A stretch of DNA of 64,000 nt, taken from the NCBI GenBank assembly GCA_018711005.1, contig DVIT01000004.1:1-64000 (forward strand), written 5' to 3'. This stretch comes from Candidatus Scybalocola faecigallinarum. GTDB lineage: Bacteria; Bacillota; Clostridia; Lachnospirales; Lachnospiraceae. The first letter of the stretch is position 1. Every line of letters begins with the position of its first letter. The notes under the pieces are model-generated. The model ran no database searches, was not told the origin of the DNA, and was given only the letters and a program-made list of their open reading frames with translations. Of this stretch, positions 52,013 to 60,856 are shown one piece after another. Made by a program: the position numbers and the translations under genes.

Positions 52013-55000
52013 TTTTTCGCAATAGTATCCGCATGACCTTAAGAGCCAGGGGAAGGACGTCCCTTTTTACGGCGCTGATCCTTTTGCTGACACTGAGCCT
52101 GACACTGGGGCTTGGAATGTATGCCTGGGCCTCCGGGATGCTGGCGGCCATGGATGAGCAATACACCTCTGTGGCTTTGGCAGAATACATTGGGGAAGAT
52201 TATCCGGACCCGGATGCGTCGGATGCTTATGCCAGACAGATATGGGAGCAGGTGGATCCGGCGGCTTTGTCTGGTCTTGCGGGAGTTCAGGCATGGGAAC
52301 CGTGGGACGAGACCCTGGCCGCCCTGGAAGGGTATGAGCGTATTGACGGGACGATCCCCTATGAAGGATGGGCTGTTTTGGAGGCTTCCGGCTTTTATCC
52401 GGTAAACACTGTGGGTGGAAAGACGATTTATTCGGCCCGGATCGTTAATACTTTGTATAACCAAAATGACCGGGGAACGATGATGATGGTGGAGGCAGGC
52501 GACACCGGCTTTGAGCCGGAGGCGGGAGCGTCCTATTTGATCCATGGAACGTTTTCTGACAGTAATACAAGCAACCCCACCTTATACCTGGTGGATTTTG
52601 ATACGGGAGAGCCGGCCTTTTACAAGCTGTCAGGCGCGGATGATCCGGCTTTGACGGACAGTATATTTACCCAAAGAGCAGCGTATTATGCAGCGGCCAA
52701 TAATTATATCCGTATTACCGCCTCAGATATGCCAAAGGCCCTGGAGGAGTTCCATCAGGGAGTGCTTACGCTGGAAGAAGGCCGGTTCCCTGAGGCCGGG
52801 GAAACCGGTGTATGTGTTGTAGACGGCCGAATGGCTGCGCAGATGAATCTGGCCACAGGTGATGAACTTCGCCTGACTTTATTGGATTCAGATGAAAATG
52901 ATCGTTTCCTTTTGACAGAAAGGGGCAGTGAAAAAAATCTCACCATTGTGGGGATCACATCTTTTAATGAGGATTGGTCCGGGCATGTGTGGGTATCGGA
53001 AGGCGAAGGCGGATTCTCTCAGCCGTTTTTCGGGTTCCGTCTGGGGATGGCTGTGCTGGATAATGCCCGGGCCCGCCAGACAGCCGATGATCTCCGGCAG
53101 CTTATGCCTGAGGGAGTCCAGGTAACGCTGTATGACCAGGGGTATTTTGCGGCGGCCCAGCCGTTGGCGGCCATGGAAACGACGGCCCTTGCAGTGGCCG
53201 GGGCGTCAGCCTGCGGCGCTGCGGCTGTGCTGGTGCTGTTTGCAAGCCTGTTTATCGGGCGGCAGAAAGAAACGGTAGGTATTTTAAGATCTTTGGGCAC
53301 ACCGGTGTGGAAAATACGTTTGTGGCTTTTGTCCGGCGCCGGAATGATCGCAGCGGCAGCTGCTGCGGCCGGTGCAATCCTTGGGCGCCTTTTTATGGGA
53401 AACATGATCCGGTGGGCCCTGGACGCAGCCCGGAGTCTTTATGCTGTTGACCAAAGGTACAGTGAATCTGCCATGGGAATTTCTCTTTCCGTGGAGGAAA
53501 TATCTGCCATGCCTCTGTGGCCGGCCATAGCGTCCGGGATTGGAGTCTTTGCGGCAGCCCTTATATTATGTGTGGTATTTTTATCCCAGGCTTTAGATCA
53601 GTCTGCGCCCAAAAAGGGAAAGGAAAAGGTGCGGGTTCCCCGGGGAAAAACGTCGGTCTTGGGCCAGGGGATCTTCAGATATTCTCCCCTCTTTGCCATA
53701 AGATCCGCAGGCAGGTCTTTGATCGTTATTGCTGCATCAATGATCCTTACACTATTTCTTGGCATCCTTTTGATCTTGTCCGGAGGATGGCAGACACAAA
53801 TGGATCAGCTTTACGATACGGCCCAGATCCGGGGGAGGGTGACCAGTACCAGCGGACGCCAGGCCACAAACCTGCTTGTCAGCGGGGAAAATGTCCAGCT
53901 TTTATGGGGCTCGGACATGCTCAGTGATATTGGCGTTTCTATAGGGTGGAATTACTGGTTCCCGGAGGAAATGCCCGCTTTTGGGGAAGGGGGATTTGCC
54001 CAGGAAACAAAAAATAACTGGATCGCCCGGCAGCCAAAGCTGACTGCCATAAACAGCCTTTTGGCGGCTCCGGACTTTTATTACGACGAAGATGTACAGG
54101 TTCAGTGGCTGGAAGGATGGGATGAATCCTTTCTTTCCGATGATGCGTATTATCCGGTAACAGATTCCATCGGCTTTATGGATGGAGAAACATGGCGTCA
54201 GGGACAGGAGCCTTTGACTTATCCGTGTATTGTCAGCCAGGAGTTTTTTAAAGCACGGGGATTTGAACTTGGAGATACATTTTCCGTGCGTCTCATTGTC
54301 CGGGTGAGGAGCTTTGAGATCGAGATAGAGCCGGAGCTGAGAATTGTGGGAGCCTATTCCGCCAGCGGTGAGGAAGGCATTTATGTACCTTTATCCTTTT
54401 GGACATACCCTAACTTACTGACCGGAGAAGGGGCAGAAGCTGTGACCGGGGAGGCAGTATCCCCATATTCCGAGTCGGGGATGGACCAGTATGTTTATAC
54501 GTTTCAGAGGACCAATTTTTCAACCTGCCGCTTTACCCTGAAGTCAGCCAGAATGCTGGACAGCTTCAGACAATATCTGGCAGATCACAGTGTAAGCCAG
54601 GCCGGAGTGCTGGGGGAAAATCGTATGACGGTAGTGCTGGAGGATCAGTCTTTTGCGGAAACTGCAGGGGGGGTGGGCCGTCTTATCAGCTTTTGCCGGA
54701 TCTTATTCCCGGCCCTTTTTGCCGCAGTATGTCTGCTGGGATTTGTCATCTCCTGGCTGATGACCGGAAGCCGGCGTATGGAATTTGCCATTCTTCGGGG
54801 AATCGGCACTTCCGGGATAAAAGTATTTTTGATCTTCTTTTTAGAACAGATGATCACATGCCTTTGCGGCAGTATCCTGGGCGGGCTGATCCTGACCGCC
54901 TTTGGCAGCGCCGGGGCCGCCTGGACGGCTGCGGGCGGATTTTTCCTGTGCTACATGGGCGGCGCTGCGGTGTCTGTTATGCTGGCTGAACGGACGAAGC

Positions 55001-55029
55001 TTATGGATTTACTTTCTGAGCGGGAATAG
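52009..55029 (+). CDS. Large FtsX/MacB-type ABC permease
   Basis: The protein has 1006 residues. An N-terminal helix (about 17-42) is followed by a long extracytoplasmic domain to about residue 395. Three helices then form a first FtsX unit (395-535), and a fourth helix (about 565-590) leads to a second extracytoplasmic domain. The final FtsX unit (about 895-1000) includes RRMEFAILRGIGTSGIKVFLIFFLEQ. It has the duplicated architecture of BceB-like or LolE-like exporters. No sensor kinase or response regulator is next to it, so a Bce-type resistance role is not supported by context. Confidence 0.88.
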   Translation: MIFRNSIRMTLRARGRTSLFTALILLLTLSLTLGLGMYAWASGMLAAMDEQYTSVALAEYIGEDYPDPDASDAYARQIWEQVDPAALSGLAGVQAWEPWDETLAALEGYERIDGTIPYEGWAVLEASGFYPVNTVGGKTIYSARIVNTLYNQNDRGTMMMVEAGDTGFEPEAGASYLIHGTFSDSNTSNPTLYLVDFDTGEPAFYKLSGADDPALTDSIFTQRAAYYAAANNYIRITASDMPKALEEFHQGVLTLEEGRFPEAGETGVCVVDGRMAAQMNLATGDELRLTLLDSDENDRFLLTERGSEKNLTIVGITSFNEDWSGHVWVSEGEGGFSQPFFGFRLGMAVLDNARARQTADDLRQLMPEGVQVTLYDQGYFAAAQPLAAMETTALAVAGASACGAAAVLVLFASLFIGRQKETVGILRSLGTPVWKIRLWLLSGAGMIAAAAAAAGAILGRLFMGNMIRWALDAARSLYAVDQRYSESAMGISLSVEEISAMPLWPAIASGIGVFAAALILCVVFLSQALDQSAPKKGKEKVRVPRGKTSVLGQGIFRYSPLFAIRSAGRSLIVIAASMILTLFLGILLILSGGWQTQMDQLYDTAQIRGRVTSTSGRQATNLLVSGENVQLLWGSDMLSDIGVSIGWNYWFPEEMPAFGEGGFAQETKNNWIARQPKLTAINSLLAAPDFYYDEDVQVQWLEGWDESFLSDDAYYPVTDSIGFMDGETWRQGQEPLTYPCIVSQEFFKARGFELGDTFSVRLIVRVRSFEIEIEPELRIVGAYSASGEEGIYVPLSFWTYPNLLTGEGAEAVTGEAVSPYSESGMDQYVYTFQRTNFSTCRFTLKSARMLDSFRQYLADHSVSQAGVLGENRMTVVLEDQSFAETAGGVGRLISFCRILFPALFAAVCLLGFVISWLMTGSRRMEFAILRGIGTSGIKVFLIFFLEQMITCLCGSILGGLILTAFGSAGAAWTAAGGFFLCYMGGAAVSVMLAERTKLMDLLSERE

Positions 55030-55055
55030 CGGTCTTTTAATAGGGAAAACAAAAA

Positions 55056-55105
55056 AATGCCGGGAATGGATCTTATAAATAACAGATCCGTTCCCGGCAT
55101 TTTTG
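55056..55105. terminator. Bidirectional terminator
   Basis: AAATGCCGGGAA-n-GGATCT pairs with AGATCC-n-TTCCCGGCATTT, followed by TTG. It lies between the permease and the convergent arginase-like gene. Confidence 0.8.
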
Positions 55106-55145
55106 TATGAGTCCTGTGCTGTGACAGGCGGCTTAATGTATTATT

Positions 55146-56051
55146 TTAAGAAAATGCGTGTTTTACATGATAGGGCAGGATATCCGCAGGAAAAATGAGT
55201 GTATCATTTTCCCCCAGCTCCATAATATGCCCGATCAGTGAATAAATAAAGTCAGATGTATGATGCTCAACGTCATGAGCCATGTTAAATTCAGTAATAT
55301 CTATAGCGGCTACCGGAAGTTCTTTTAGAAAGTATGTAAACATCTGATAAATGTCTGCCAGATTAAAACCGGTGTCTGCCGGAAGGGATACGCCCGGTAT
55401 AAGGGCAGGATCCATGGCGTCCAGGCTGAAGCTTAAATGAATAGCGTCTAAATGATCCAAATACTGGATGGACTGCTGTATACATGCAGTAAGTCCCATA
55501 CGGCAGGTTTCTTCATATGTATAATATTTAATCTTAAGCTCCTTAAGAAGCTGTTTTTCGGAAGGTGTTATTTTTTGAAGTCCGAGCATGACTATATTTT
55601 CAGGGCGAATCTTAATTTGGGAAGTGAGAATGTTAGTGAGAGATTTTTCGCCCATGCCCAGAAGTGCCGAGACACTCATTTCCCGGATATTTCCGCTGGC
55701 AAGCGTCTGCTGCGTGTGCATGTCCGGAAATGCGCTGATCCAGATCAGCCCGAGATTTTCATAATTGGCGCTTGTGGCGGAAACGGAACCGATCACAGCG
55801 CTCCGGTCGCCGGCAATAAAAAGAGGGATGTCTTTATGTCGGATAACATGATGCTGATATTTTGCGATCGCCCAACAGGTTGAGACAACGCTGTTTAGAT
55901 TTTTAAGATCAGAAAGATTATTTTCAGGCATGGTAATTTCCGGAACAACAGGAATACTCAGATCATAGTATTGATTCAAATAATCAAGACTATACATTAG
56001 GCCCTCATCACCAACCCCATAGTGCATCGGACAACCATAAATACTATACAT
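55146..56051 (-). CDS. Arginase/agmatinase-fold protein with a degenerate metal site
   Basis: The protein has 301 residues from an ATG behind GGAGG. The ureohydrolase fold is clear, but its Mn2+ ligands are mostly gone. GGDHS is AGDRS, DAHxD is SAFPD, and SFDxDxxDP is SFSLDAMDP. Compared with arginase, His101, Asp124, His126 and Asp232 are replaced, and only Asp128 and Asp234 equivalents remain. Ordinary arginase or agmatinase activity is therefore unlikely. The fold is otherwise preserved to the C terminus, so it is probably a functional protein with a changed role (inference). The leader contains two hairpins. Confidence 0.75.
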   Translation of the reverse strand: MYSIYGCPMHYGVGDEGLMYSLDYLNQYYDLSIPVVPEITMPENNLSDLKNLNSVVSTCWAIAKYQHHVIRHKDIPLFIAGDRSAVIGSVSATSANYENLGLIWISAFPDMHTQQTLASGNIREMSVSALLGMGEKSLTNILTSQIKIRPENIVMLGLQKITPSEKQLLKELKIKYYTYEETCRMGLTACIQQSIQYLDHLDAIHLSFSLDAMDPALIPGVSLPADTGFNLADIYQMFTYFLKELPVAAIDITEFNMAHDVEHHTSDFIYSLIGHIMELGENDTLIFPADILPYHVKHAFS

Positions 56052-56068
56052 ACAGACCTCCAAAATCC

Positions 56069-56123
56069 ATGAATAACTGAGGTTATTCATAAATATACGT
56101 ATCGGCCGGACAATCCGGCCGAT
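56069..56123 (-). promoter_or_regulatory. Two hairpins in the leader of the arginase-like gene
   Basis: In the minus-strand transcript a stem ATCGGCCGGA / TCCGGCCGAT (56101-56123) is followed by ATGAATAAC-CTCA-GTTATTCAT (56069-56090). The latter ends 10 bases before the GGAGG ribosome site. Neither has a T run, so control of translation or a protein site is more likely than termination. Confidence 0.4.
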
Positions 56124-56207
56124 TTGTTCGTTAAATGAATACAGATTTCAATATAGCATATTTCGCTAAAAGAATCAAGAAAAATTGCATTACCTTAACA
56201 GAGTGGT

Positions 56208-56257
56208 GTAACTATTCAGCCATGGGACCCAACGGACTGGCATGACTGAATAGTTAC
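56208..56257. repeat. Dispersed palindrome, 12-bp arms
   Basis: GTAACTATTCAG (56208-56219) and CTGAATAGTTAC (56246-56257) are perfect inverted arms around 26 bases. The same half-site GGCTGAATAGTTAC recurs on the other side of the MFS gene at 57628-57641. Confidence 0.7.
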
Positions 56258-56319
56258 AGAGCGGCTGTGCTGCCGGAGATCTGCAGTAATTTCAGTGCTT
56301 TTAAGGAGGTATTGACCGG

Positions 56320-57585
56320 TTACTTTTGGCCTTCCACGCTTTGAACAGGCTTGATCATGGCAATAAGGATTGCCGAAATAATACATACAACGATCATTGC
56401 GATATATGCGCCGGTCAGGTTGCCGGTGAGGCGCAGGCTTTGTGCAACGAATAAATATGCACAGGATTTAATGCCGGATGTGACCGGACTTGCAAGACGG
56501 TTTGCGGAAGGAAAGTCTTTTCTGCCAAAGATCGTTCCGGTCATAGACGGGATCAGGTTGCAAATACCGCCTACGGAAGTTCCTACCATGAAAATGGCAA
56601 TGTATACAGTGACCGTGTTAAACATAAAGATCAGGAGAATGAGGGCGATCACATACCATACGCAGTAGATCAGAGAAGCAAGCTTAGTCCCGAACTTATC
56701 ATCGATCCATCCCCAGATGTAGGAACCGAAAATCCCGAAAAATCCCATAACGGAAAGCATACCGACAGCAGTTCCCCGATCATAGCCGGCAGCGACCAGC
56801 CGGGTGACCAGCTGACTGACGATACCTACGGTGACCATCCAAATGAGGCCAAGGCCTACGCTGGAGAACCAGAACATTTTCTCTTTGGCAAGCTTTTTAA
56901 CTGTCCAGGGGCTTTTGTAGGCAGCAATCTCCTGCTTTTGCTTTTCAATGGCAGCTTTTTCCATGGGTTCATTATCCGGAGCAACGCCCACTTCTTCGGG
57001 AGTGACTTTACAGATAAAAATACAGATGACCGTAAATACGGCAACAAAGATGCAGATGGCTGTAAACATACCTTCAAGGCCGACTGTGCCCAGCAAAAAG
57101 TTGGAAATATAAGGGAAGATCATCGTACACAGTGGGAATCCGATAGTGGAAATACCAAGGACGAGACCTTTCTTTTTGGGGAACCAGTTGGTCTGGATCA
57201 CGTTGACAGCGACCAGGGAATATCCGCAGGATACAGCGGCGCATACAGAAACGCAAAGTGCGTATACATAATAGTTTGTCGTATGGCCGTAAAAATAAAA
57301 TGCAACGACAGTTGCAGCCAGGGAGCCGATCATCACATACTTGGCGCCGTTTTTATAGCGTACCGTGATCTGTCCGAAGATCAGGGCAAAGATAACGCCG
57401 GCCCATCCCCCATACGTGGACCAGGTAAGCATTGCCGCATTATCCCATCCCCGGGCTTCACTTAACGCATTGACAAAGATATTAAGACCGTCTGTATTAA
57501 TACCTCCCCCGATAAAATAGGCAATCATACACATGAAAATGATGATCCAGCCTTTCACCCCAAAGTTCCATTTTGATTTTGACAT
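56320..57585 (-). CDS. MFS transporter, OFA (oxalate/formate antiporter)-like
   Basis: The protein has 421 residues and 12 helices. It starts WIIIFMCMIAYFIGGGINTDGLNIFV. It has the OFA-type features AVNVIQTNWFPKKKGLVLGISTIGFPL after helix 4 and GFFGIFGSYIWGWIDDKFGTKLAS between helices 8 and 9. It would move a small carboxylate or aromatic acid. It is divergent from the LysR pseudogene and close to the DAPG/phloretin-hydrolase-like gene, so it may import or export a plant phenolic. The start follows GGAGAGG. Confidence 0.85.
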   Translation of the reverse strand: MSKSKWNFGVKGWIIIFMCMIAYFIGGGINTDGLNIFVNALSEARGWDNAAMLTWSTYGGWAGVIFALIFGQITVRYKNGAKYVMIGSLAATVVAFYFYGHTTNYYVYALCVSVCAAVSCGYSLVAVNVIQTNWFPKKKGLVLGISTIGFPLCTMIFPYISNFLLGTVGLEGMFTAICIFVAVFTVICIFICKVTPEEVGVAPDNEPMEKAAIEKQKQEIAAYKSPWTVKKLAKEKMFWFSSVGLGLIWMVTVGIVSQLVTRLVAAGYDRGTAVGMLSVMGFFGIFGSYIWGWIDDKFGTKLASLIYCVWYVIALILLIFMFNTVTVYIAIFMVGTSVGGICNLIPSMTGTIFGRKDFPSANRLASPVTSGIKSCAYLFVAQSLRLTGNLTGAYIAMIVVCIISAILIAMIKPVQSVEGQK

Positions 57586-57627
57586 TGTATCCTCTCCATT
57601 TCATTGCAGTGCTGCCGCATCAGGTGC

Positions 57628-57641
57628 GGCTGAATAGTTAC
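57628..57641. repeat. Dispersed palindrome, single arm
   Basis: GGCTGAATAGTTAC is the exact inverse of the arm at 56208. It adjoins a small hairpin GCCGCA-TCAGG-TGCGGC (57614-57630). Confidence 0.6.
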
Positions 57642-57662
57642 GATTTGTACAATTTGAGTGTA

Positions 57663-57686
57663 ACAAACCTTGACAAATACTGTCAA
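57663..57686 (-). promoter_or_regulatory. Promoter/operator of the MFS gene
   Basis: On the minus strand TTGACA (57686-57681) is followed by TTACAC after 17 bp. The -35 box is half of the inverted repeat TTGACA-AATAC-TGTCAA (57670-57686). That repeat is a plausible site for the LysR protein once encoded next door. Confidence 0.45.
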
Positions 57687-57757
57687 ATGCATAAAAATCA
57701 TACTTAGATTAACTAAAAGCTATATACAAAAAGCCCAAAGAAGAAAGGACGGATATT

Positions 57758-58364
57758 ATGGATATTCAGCAGCTGATCTATTTTGTTACAGTGGCTAAGA
57801 CCGGAACGTATGTGGCTGCGTCAAGGCAGCTTTATATCAGCCAGCCGGCCCTGAGCAAATCCATTAAAAAGCTGGAAAATAGAAATCGGCGCGTGTATAC
57901 AGCCGCCGGAGGTGGAAGATAGTTTTTGCGCCACGCCTTTGATGCATGATAAATATTTTCTTTTAGTCAGCAAGGATAATCCCCTGACAGAGCGGACCAG
58001 TGTCAGATACAGGGATTTGCAGGATGAATTATTTTATATGCTTAACAATGAATATACCATGACTCAGATCACAAAAGCCAACTGCCATAAAGCAGGATTT
58101 GACCCGATCATTAAGCTGATCGTAAACCGGACGGACATTATGGGGGACCTGGTCGCAAAGGGCCAGGGCGTTGCTGTCATCGCCGGGGGACGGTGGCGTT
58201 TTGAAAATAATCCTGATTTAAAAACATTGGATCTTGAGGATGGGGACAATGATTTTGATATTGTCATGATCACGAAGAAGGACGCCTATTTGTCCTACCC
58301 GGCAAAGTATTTCCGGGATTTTTGCAAAAAACGATGCCCCGGCCTGTCCTGCGGACTTTCATAA
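57758..58364 (+). pseudogene. LysR-family regulator with internal deletion and frameshift
   Basis: The ATG frame encodes an intact LysR DNA-binding domain (IQQLIYFVTVAKTGTYVAAS, then SQPALSKSIKKLEN) and stops at 57920-57922. From about 57886 another frame continues as IGACIQPPEVEDSF and runs through the C-terminal part of the effector domain to 58364. About 100 residues are missing between the two. The junction AATCGGCGCG could derive both from the usual KKLENEIG segment and from an effector-domain IGAC segment. That suggests a deletion between short homologies. The regulator of the MFS/hydrolase region is thus inactive. Confidence 0.85.
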
Positions 58365-58479
58365 AAGTTATATAGGCTATGAAAAATAGATATTTTACTT
58401 TTGGCCTTTTTGCGGTTATCCTGTTAGTAAGGAGTAACCTGTAAGTGACGATTGTAAAAATGTATTGGAGGAGGATACT

Positions 58480-59307
58480 GTGAAAAGACCATTATCTGAA
58501 GCTGAGCTTCAAAAGCCTTATGCAAAATATTTTGATGTGCCTTATCCGCCGGTGCCAAAGGACATTCTTGAGCAGATGGATCAGCCCATGGATCCGGCTC
58601 TGGCCATGCATATTGACCAGCGCAATGACCTGCTCCTTCCGGGATATCTGCCCCGGGAAGTGGGCTACTGCATCATGCCGGATGGCAGCGGCTACATTGC
58701 CTCATTGACGCGGATGCCCGGCGTTACCCTGGAAATGATCGAATGGTGGTTTGCCTGGCATGGACTTGAAAGTTTGCGCTACAAAATCTGGGATCCCAAC
58801 GACCATTATCTGGCCCGTGTGTCTCCCGCCCATCAGAAGCGCCGCCTGGATCCGTCCTTAAGCTATCGGGAGCGGAGCTGGAATACATCGGACTTTGTTT
58901 TGGAAAATGTTGGAGAGGGAACGTCCGCCCTGCGGATTTCTTTCCGGTCCCCGGAAAGCTTTGGCTTTGACATGGAGCGCTTTAACAGCCAGCCGGTAAC
59001 GGCCATATGCGCCCACAGCGGCCCGCCGGACTGGGATATTCCAAGGACAACGTTTATCCACTTTGCCCGGGAAGTAGAAGGAGGCATTGAGCTGCGCACC
59101 CGCTTTTGGCTGGGCTGGATGATCGTGAACAAAAAGGCCGTACGAACGGACTTTGAAGTGGATGAGCGCAGAGTCCGGGGACTGTCTAAGCACTCTCCTC
59201 AGGAATACTACCGCCTGGCGGCTATTTTGCCGGATCTGTACCGGGAAAACCACGATAAGGTGGATCTGCCTCAGGATCTTAAGACTATGGATTTTGATAG
59301 AGAATAA
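58480..59307 (+). CDS. DAPG hydrolase / phloretin hydrolase-like enzyme (PhlG family)
   Basis: The protein has 275 residues from a GTG spaced 5 bases from GGAGGAGG. It matches the PhlG fold family: WWFAWHGLESLRYKIWDP gives the likely zinc ligand His94, and IHFAREVEGGIELRTRFWLG the HxxxE pair His194/Glu198. An intervening acidic residue such as Glu131 may be the fourth ligand. PhlG and the Eubacterium ramulus phloretin hydrolase split carbon-carbon bonds of acylated phloroglucinols. A role in gut breakdown of flavonoid-derived phenolics is therefore likely. The exact substrate is open. Confidence 0.85.
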   Translation: MKRPLSEAELQKPYAKYFDVPYPPVPKDILEQMDQPMDPALAMHIDQRNDLLLPGYLPREVGYCIMPDGSGYIASLTRMPGVTLEMIEWWFAWHGLESLRYKIWDPNDHYLARVSPAHQKRRLDPSLSYRERSWNTSDFVLENVGEGTSALRISFRSPESFGFDMERFNSQPVTAICAHSGPPDWDIPRTTFIHFAREVEGGIELRTRFWLGWMIVNKKAVRTDFEVDERRVRGLSKHSPQEYYRLAAILPDLYRENHDKVDLPQDLKTMDFDRE

Positions 59308-59316
59308 ATTTGGCAA

Positions 59317-59338
59317 CAGTTCAGCCAGGCCTGAACTG
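59317..59338. repeat. Dispersed TTCAG palindrome
   Basis: CAGTTCAG (59317-59324) pairs with CTGAACTG (59331-59338), 9 bp after the hydrolase stop. It lies in the 319-bp gene-free interval 59308-59626. Confidence 0.6.
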
Positions 59339-59388
59339 CTGCGGTATTTACAGCTGTAAAATCGAATTTAGAGCCGAAATCAGATAAA

Positions 59389-59423
59389 AAAGGGGAACAA
59401 CTTCCTGCGAAGTGTTCCCCTTT
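59389..59423 (+). terminator. Terminator after the hydrolase gene
   Basis: AAAGGGGAAC pairs with GTTCCCCTTT around about 15 bases. Beyond it, 59440-59626 is AT-rich and holds only a doubtful minus-strand scrap ending in LEITAKGAAAVQKYM. Confidence 0.65.
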
Positions 59424-59626
59424 GTCAGATCGTTTATTTACATATATTTCTGTACAGCGGCAGCGCCTTTTGCCGTGATCTCAAGCTTTCTTTTAAATAA
59501 TCCTTTTTCTTTAATATTAACTTTGTGAGAAAAAAACGAAAAATAATTGCATGATATTGGGAAAATCGTGGTATAATATAAAGTAAAAATGACAATGTGA
59601 GATTTTATCGCAAAGGGGATGAGCAT

Positions 59627-60856
59627 ATGCTTTGTCAATTTACTTTTGAAAATTTTAAGTCTTTCAAAAATGAAGCTTTTTTGGATTTTTGTGCCGAACC
59701 AATCAGTGAGCATCAGGATAGCTTGATCATTGATATTGATTCAGAAAAGTTTTTGCCGGTTATATCGATCTATGGCCCAAATGGAGGGGGAAAGTCTACG
59801 GTTTTGGAAGCGCTGGCATATTTAAGAAAAATCGTAGTGCGGCCGATTATTGCAACAAAAGCAAATGAAGAAATCTCTGATGAAGAACAAAAGTTATTAG
59901 TCCGTTCTTCCGATATTGATAAGTATCACAGATTTGATAAGGACTGCGAAAATCAACCTATAAAGTTTAGTGTAATGTTCCGATTTAAAGAAAATGAATA
60001 TCAATATGAATTGTGGATTTTAAAAGGGGAAATTGTTAAAGAAAATTTGTATTATAAAAAAATCGGAACCAAAAAAGTAATTATTGTCTTTGAACGTACC
60101 TTGGAAGAATGTGTTATAGGCGAAGATATTGAGTTTGTTTCTGTGGAAAAAGTAAAAAAATCTTTGCCGCTTCTTTCTTATATTGGAGCGTTTTATGATA
60201 TTGATATTATTGATAGTGTCATACATTGGTTTTTTTCTATAGAATTTATAGATTATGATAACCCTATTCGGGATATGGAAATATTAATTCCAAAACAAGA
60301 TGCGGATCGGAAATTATTTTTTGATATGCTTAAGCAGATGGATATTAATATTATGGATATACGTATTGAGAGGGATGGGGAAGGACATATAAAAAACATC
60401 TTTACAAAACATAAAATTGCTGAAAAAATTTATGAAATCCCCTTTCAGGAAGAATCCAGTGGTACAAGAAAGATTTTTAGCTGTTTGGCAAGGATTAATA
60501 AATGCCTGCAAAAAGGAAGTGTATTAATTGCCGATGAGCTGGACGCGAAACTCCATCCTAAGTTATTGAGATTTATAATTGAGCTTTTTACAGATACAGA
60601 AAAAAATAAATCTGGAGCTCAGCTGCTCATAACTTCTCATGATATTGTGAATATGGTCCGGGAGATTTTCCGGAGAGATGAAATTTGGTTTTGCTCATTA
60701 AGCCCTGATAATGATTCCTGCTTATATTCATTAATATCATTTAAAGATGAGAGAGGTAAAACACCGCGTAAAGATGCTGTATACGGAAAACGTTACATTG
60801 AAGGTTTATATGGTGCAGATCCATATATTGATAAAGGATTGAAATGGGGCGATTAA
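59627..60856 (+). CDS. AAA-family ATPase of an RloAB/AbiL-like defence pair
   Basis: The protein has 409 residues. An SMC/RecF-like N terminus (QFTFENFKSFKNEAFLDF) leads to Walker A GPNGGGKST (50-58). The ABC-like signature region is EESSGTRKIFSCLARI, Walker B is VLIADELDAKLHP, and the switch His is in LLITSHDIV. This is the AAA15/AAA_21 type found next to RloB. Such ATPases gate a partner nuclease in response to phage. It is AT-rich compared with flanking genes. The ATG at 59627 follows AAAGGGG. Its stop overlaps the start of the RloB gene. Confidence 0.88.
   Translation: MLCQFTFENFKSFKNEAFLDFCAEPISEHQDSLIIDIDSEKFLPVISIYGPNGGGKSTVLEALAYLRKIVVRPIIATKANEEISDEEQKLLVRSSDIDKYHRFDKDCENQPIKFSVMFRFKENEYQYELWILKGEIVKENLYYKKIGTKKVIIVFERTLEECVIGEDIEFVSVEKVKKSLPLLSYIGAFYDIDIIDSVIHWFFSIEFIDYDNPIRDMEILIPKQDADRKLFFDMLKQMDINIMDIRIERDGEGHIKNIFTKHKIAEKIYEIPFQEESSGTRKIFSCLARINKCLQKGSVLIADELDAKLHPKLLRFIIELFTDTEKNKSGAQLLITSHDIVNMVREIFRRDEIWFCSLSPDNDSCLYSLISFKDERGKTPRKDAVYGKRYIEGLYGADPYIDKGLKWGD

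Noticed and set aside
52009..55029. A Bce-type bacitracin resistance module
   Set aside because: The ATPase and large permease fit in outline, but there is no adjacent histidine kinase or response regulator, and the permease has two large external domains.
59438..59530. A possible C-terminal scrap of a MarR-like regulator on the minus strand (ends LEITAKGAAAVQKYM)
   Set aside because: It is only about 25-30 convincing residues. It could be a remnant, but the evidence is too thin to annotate.
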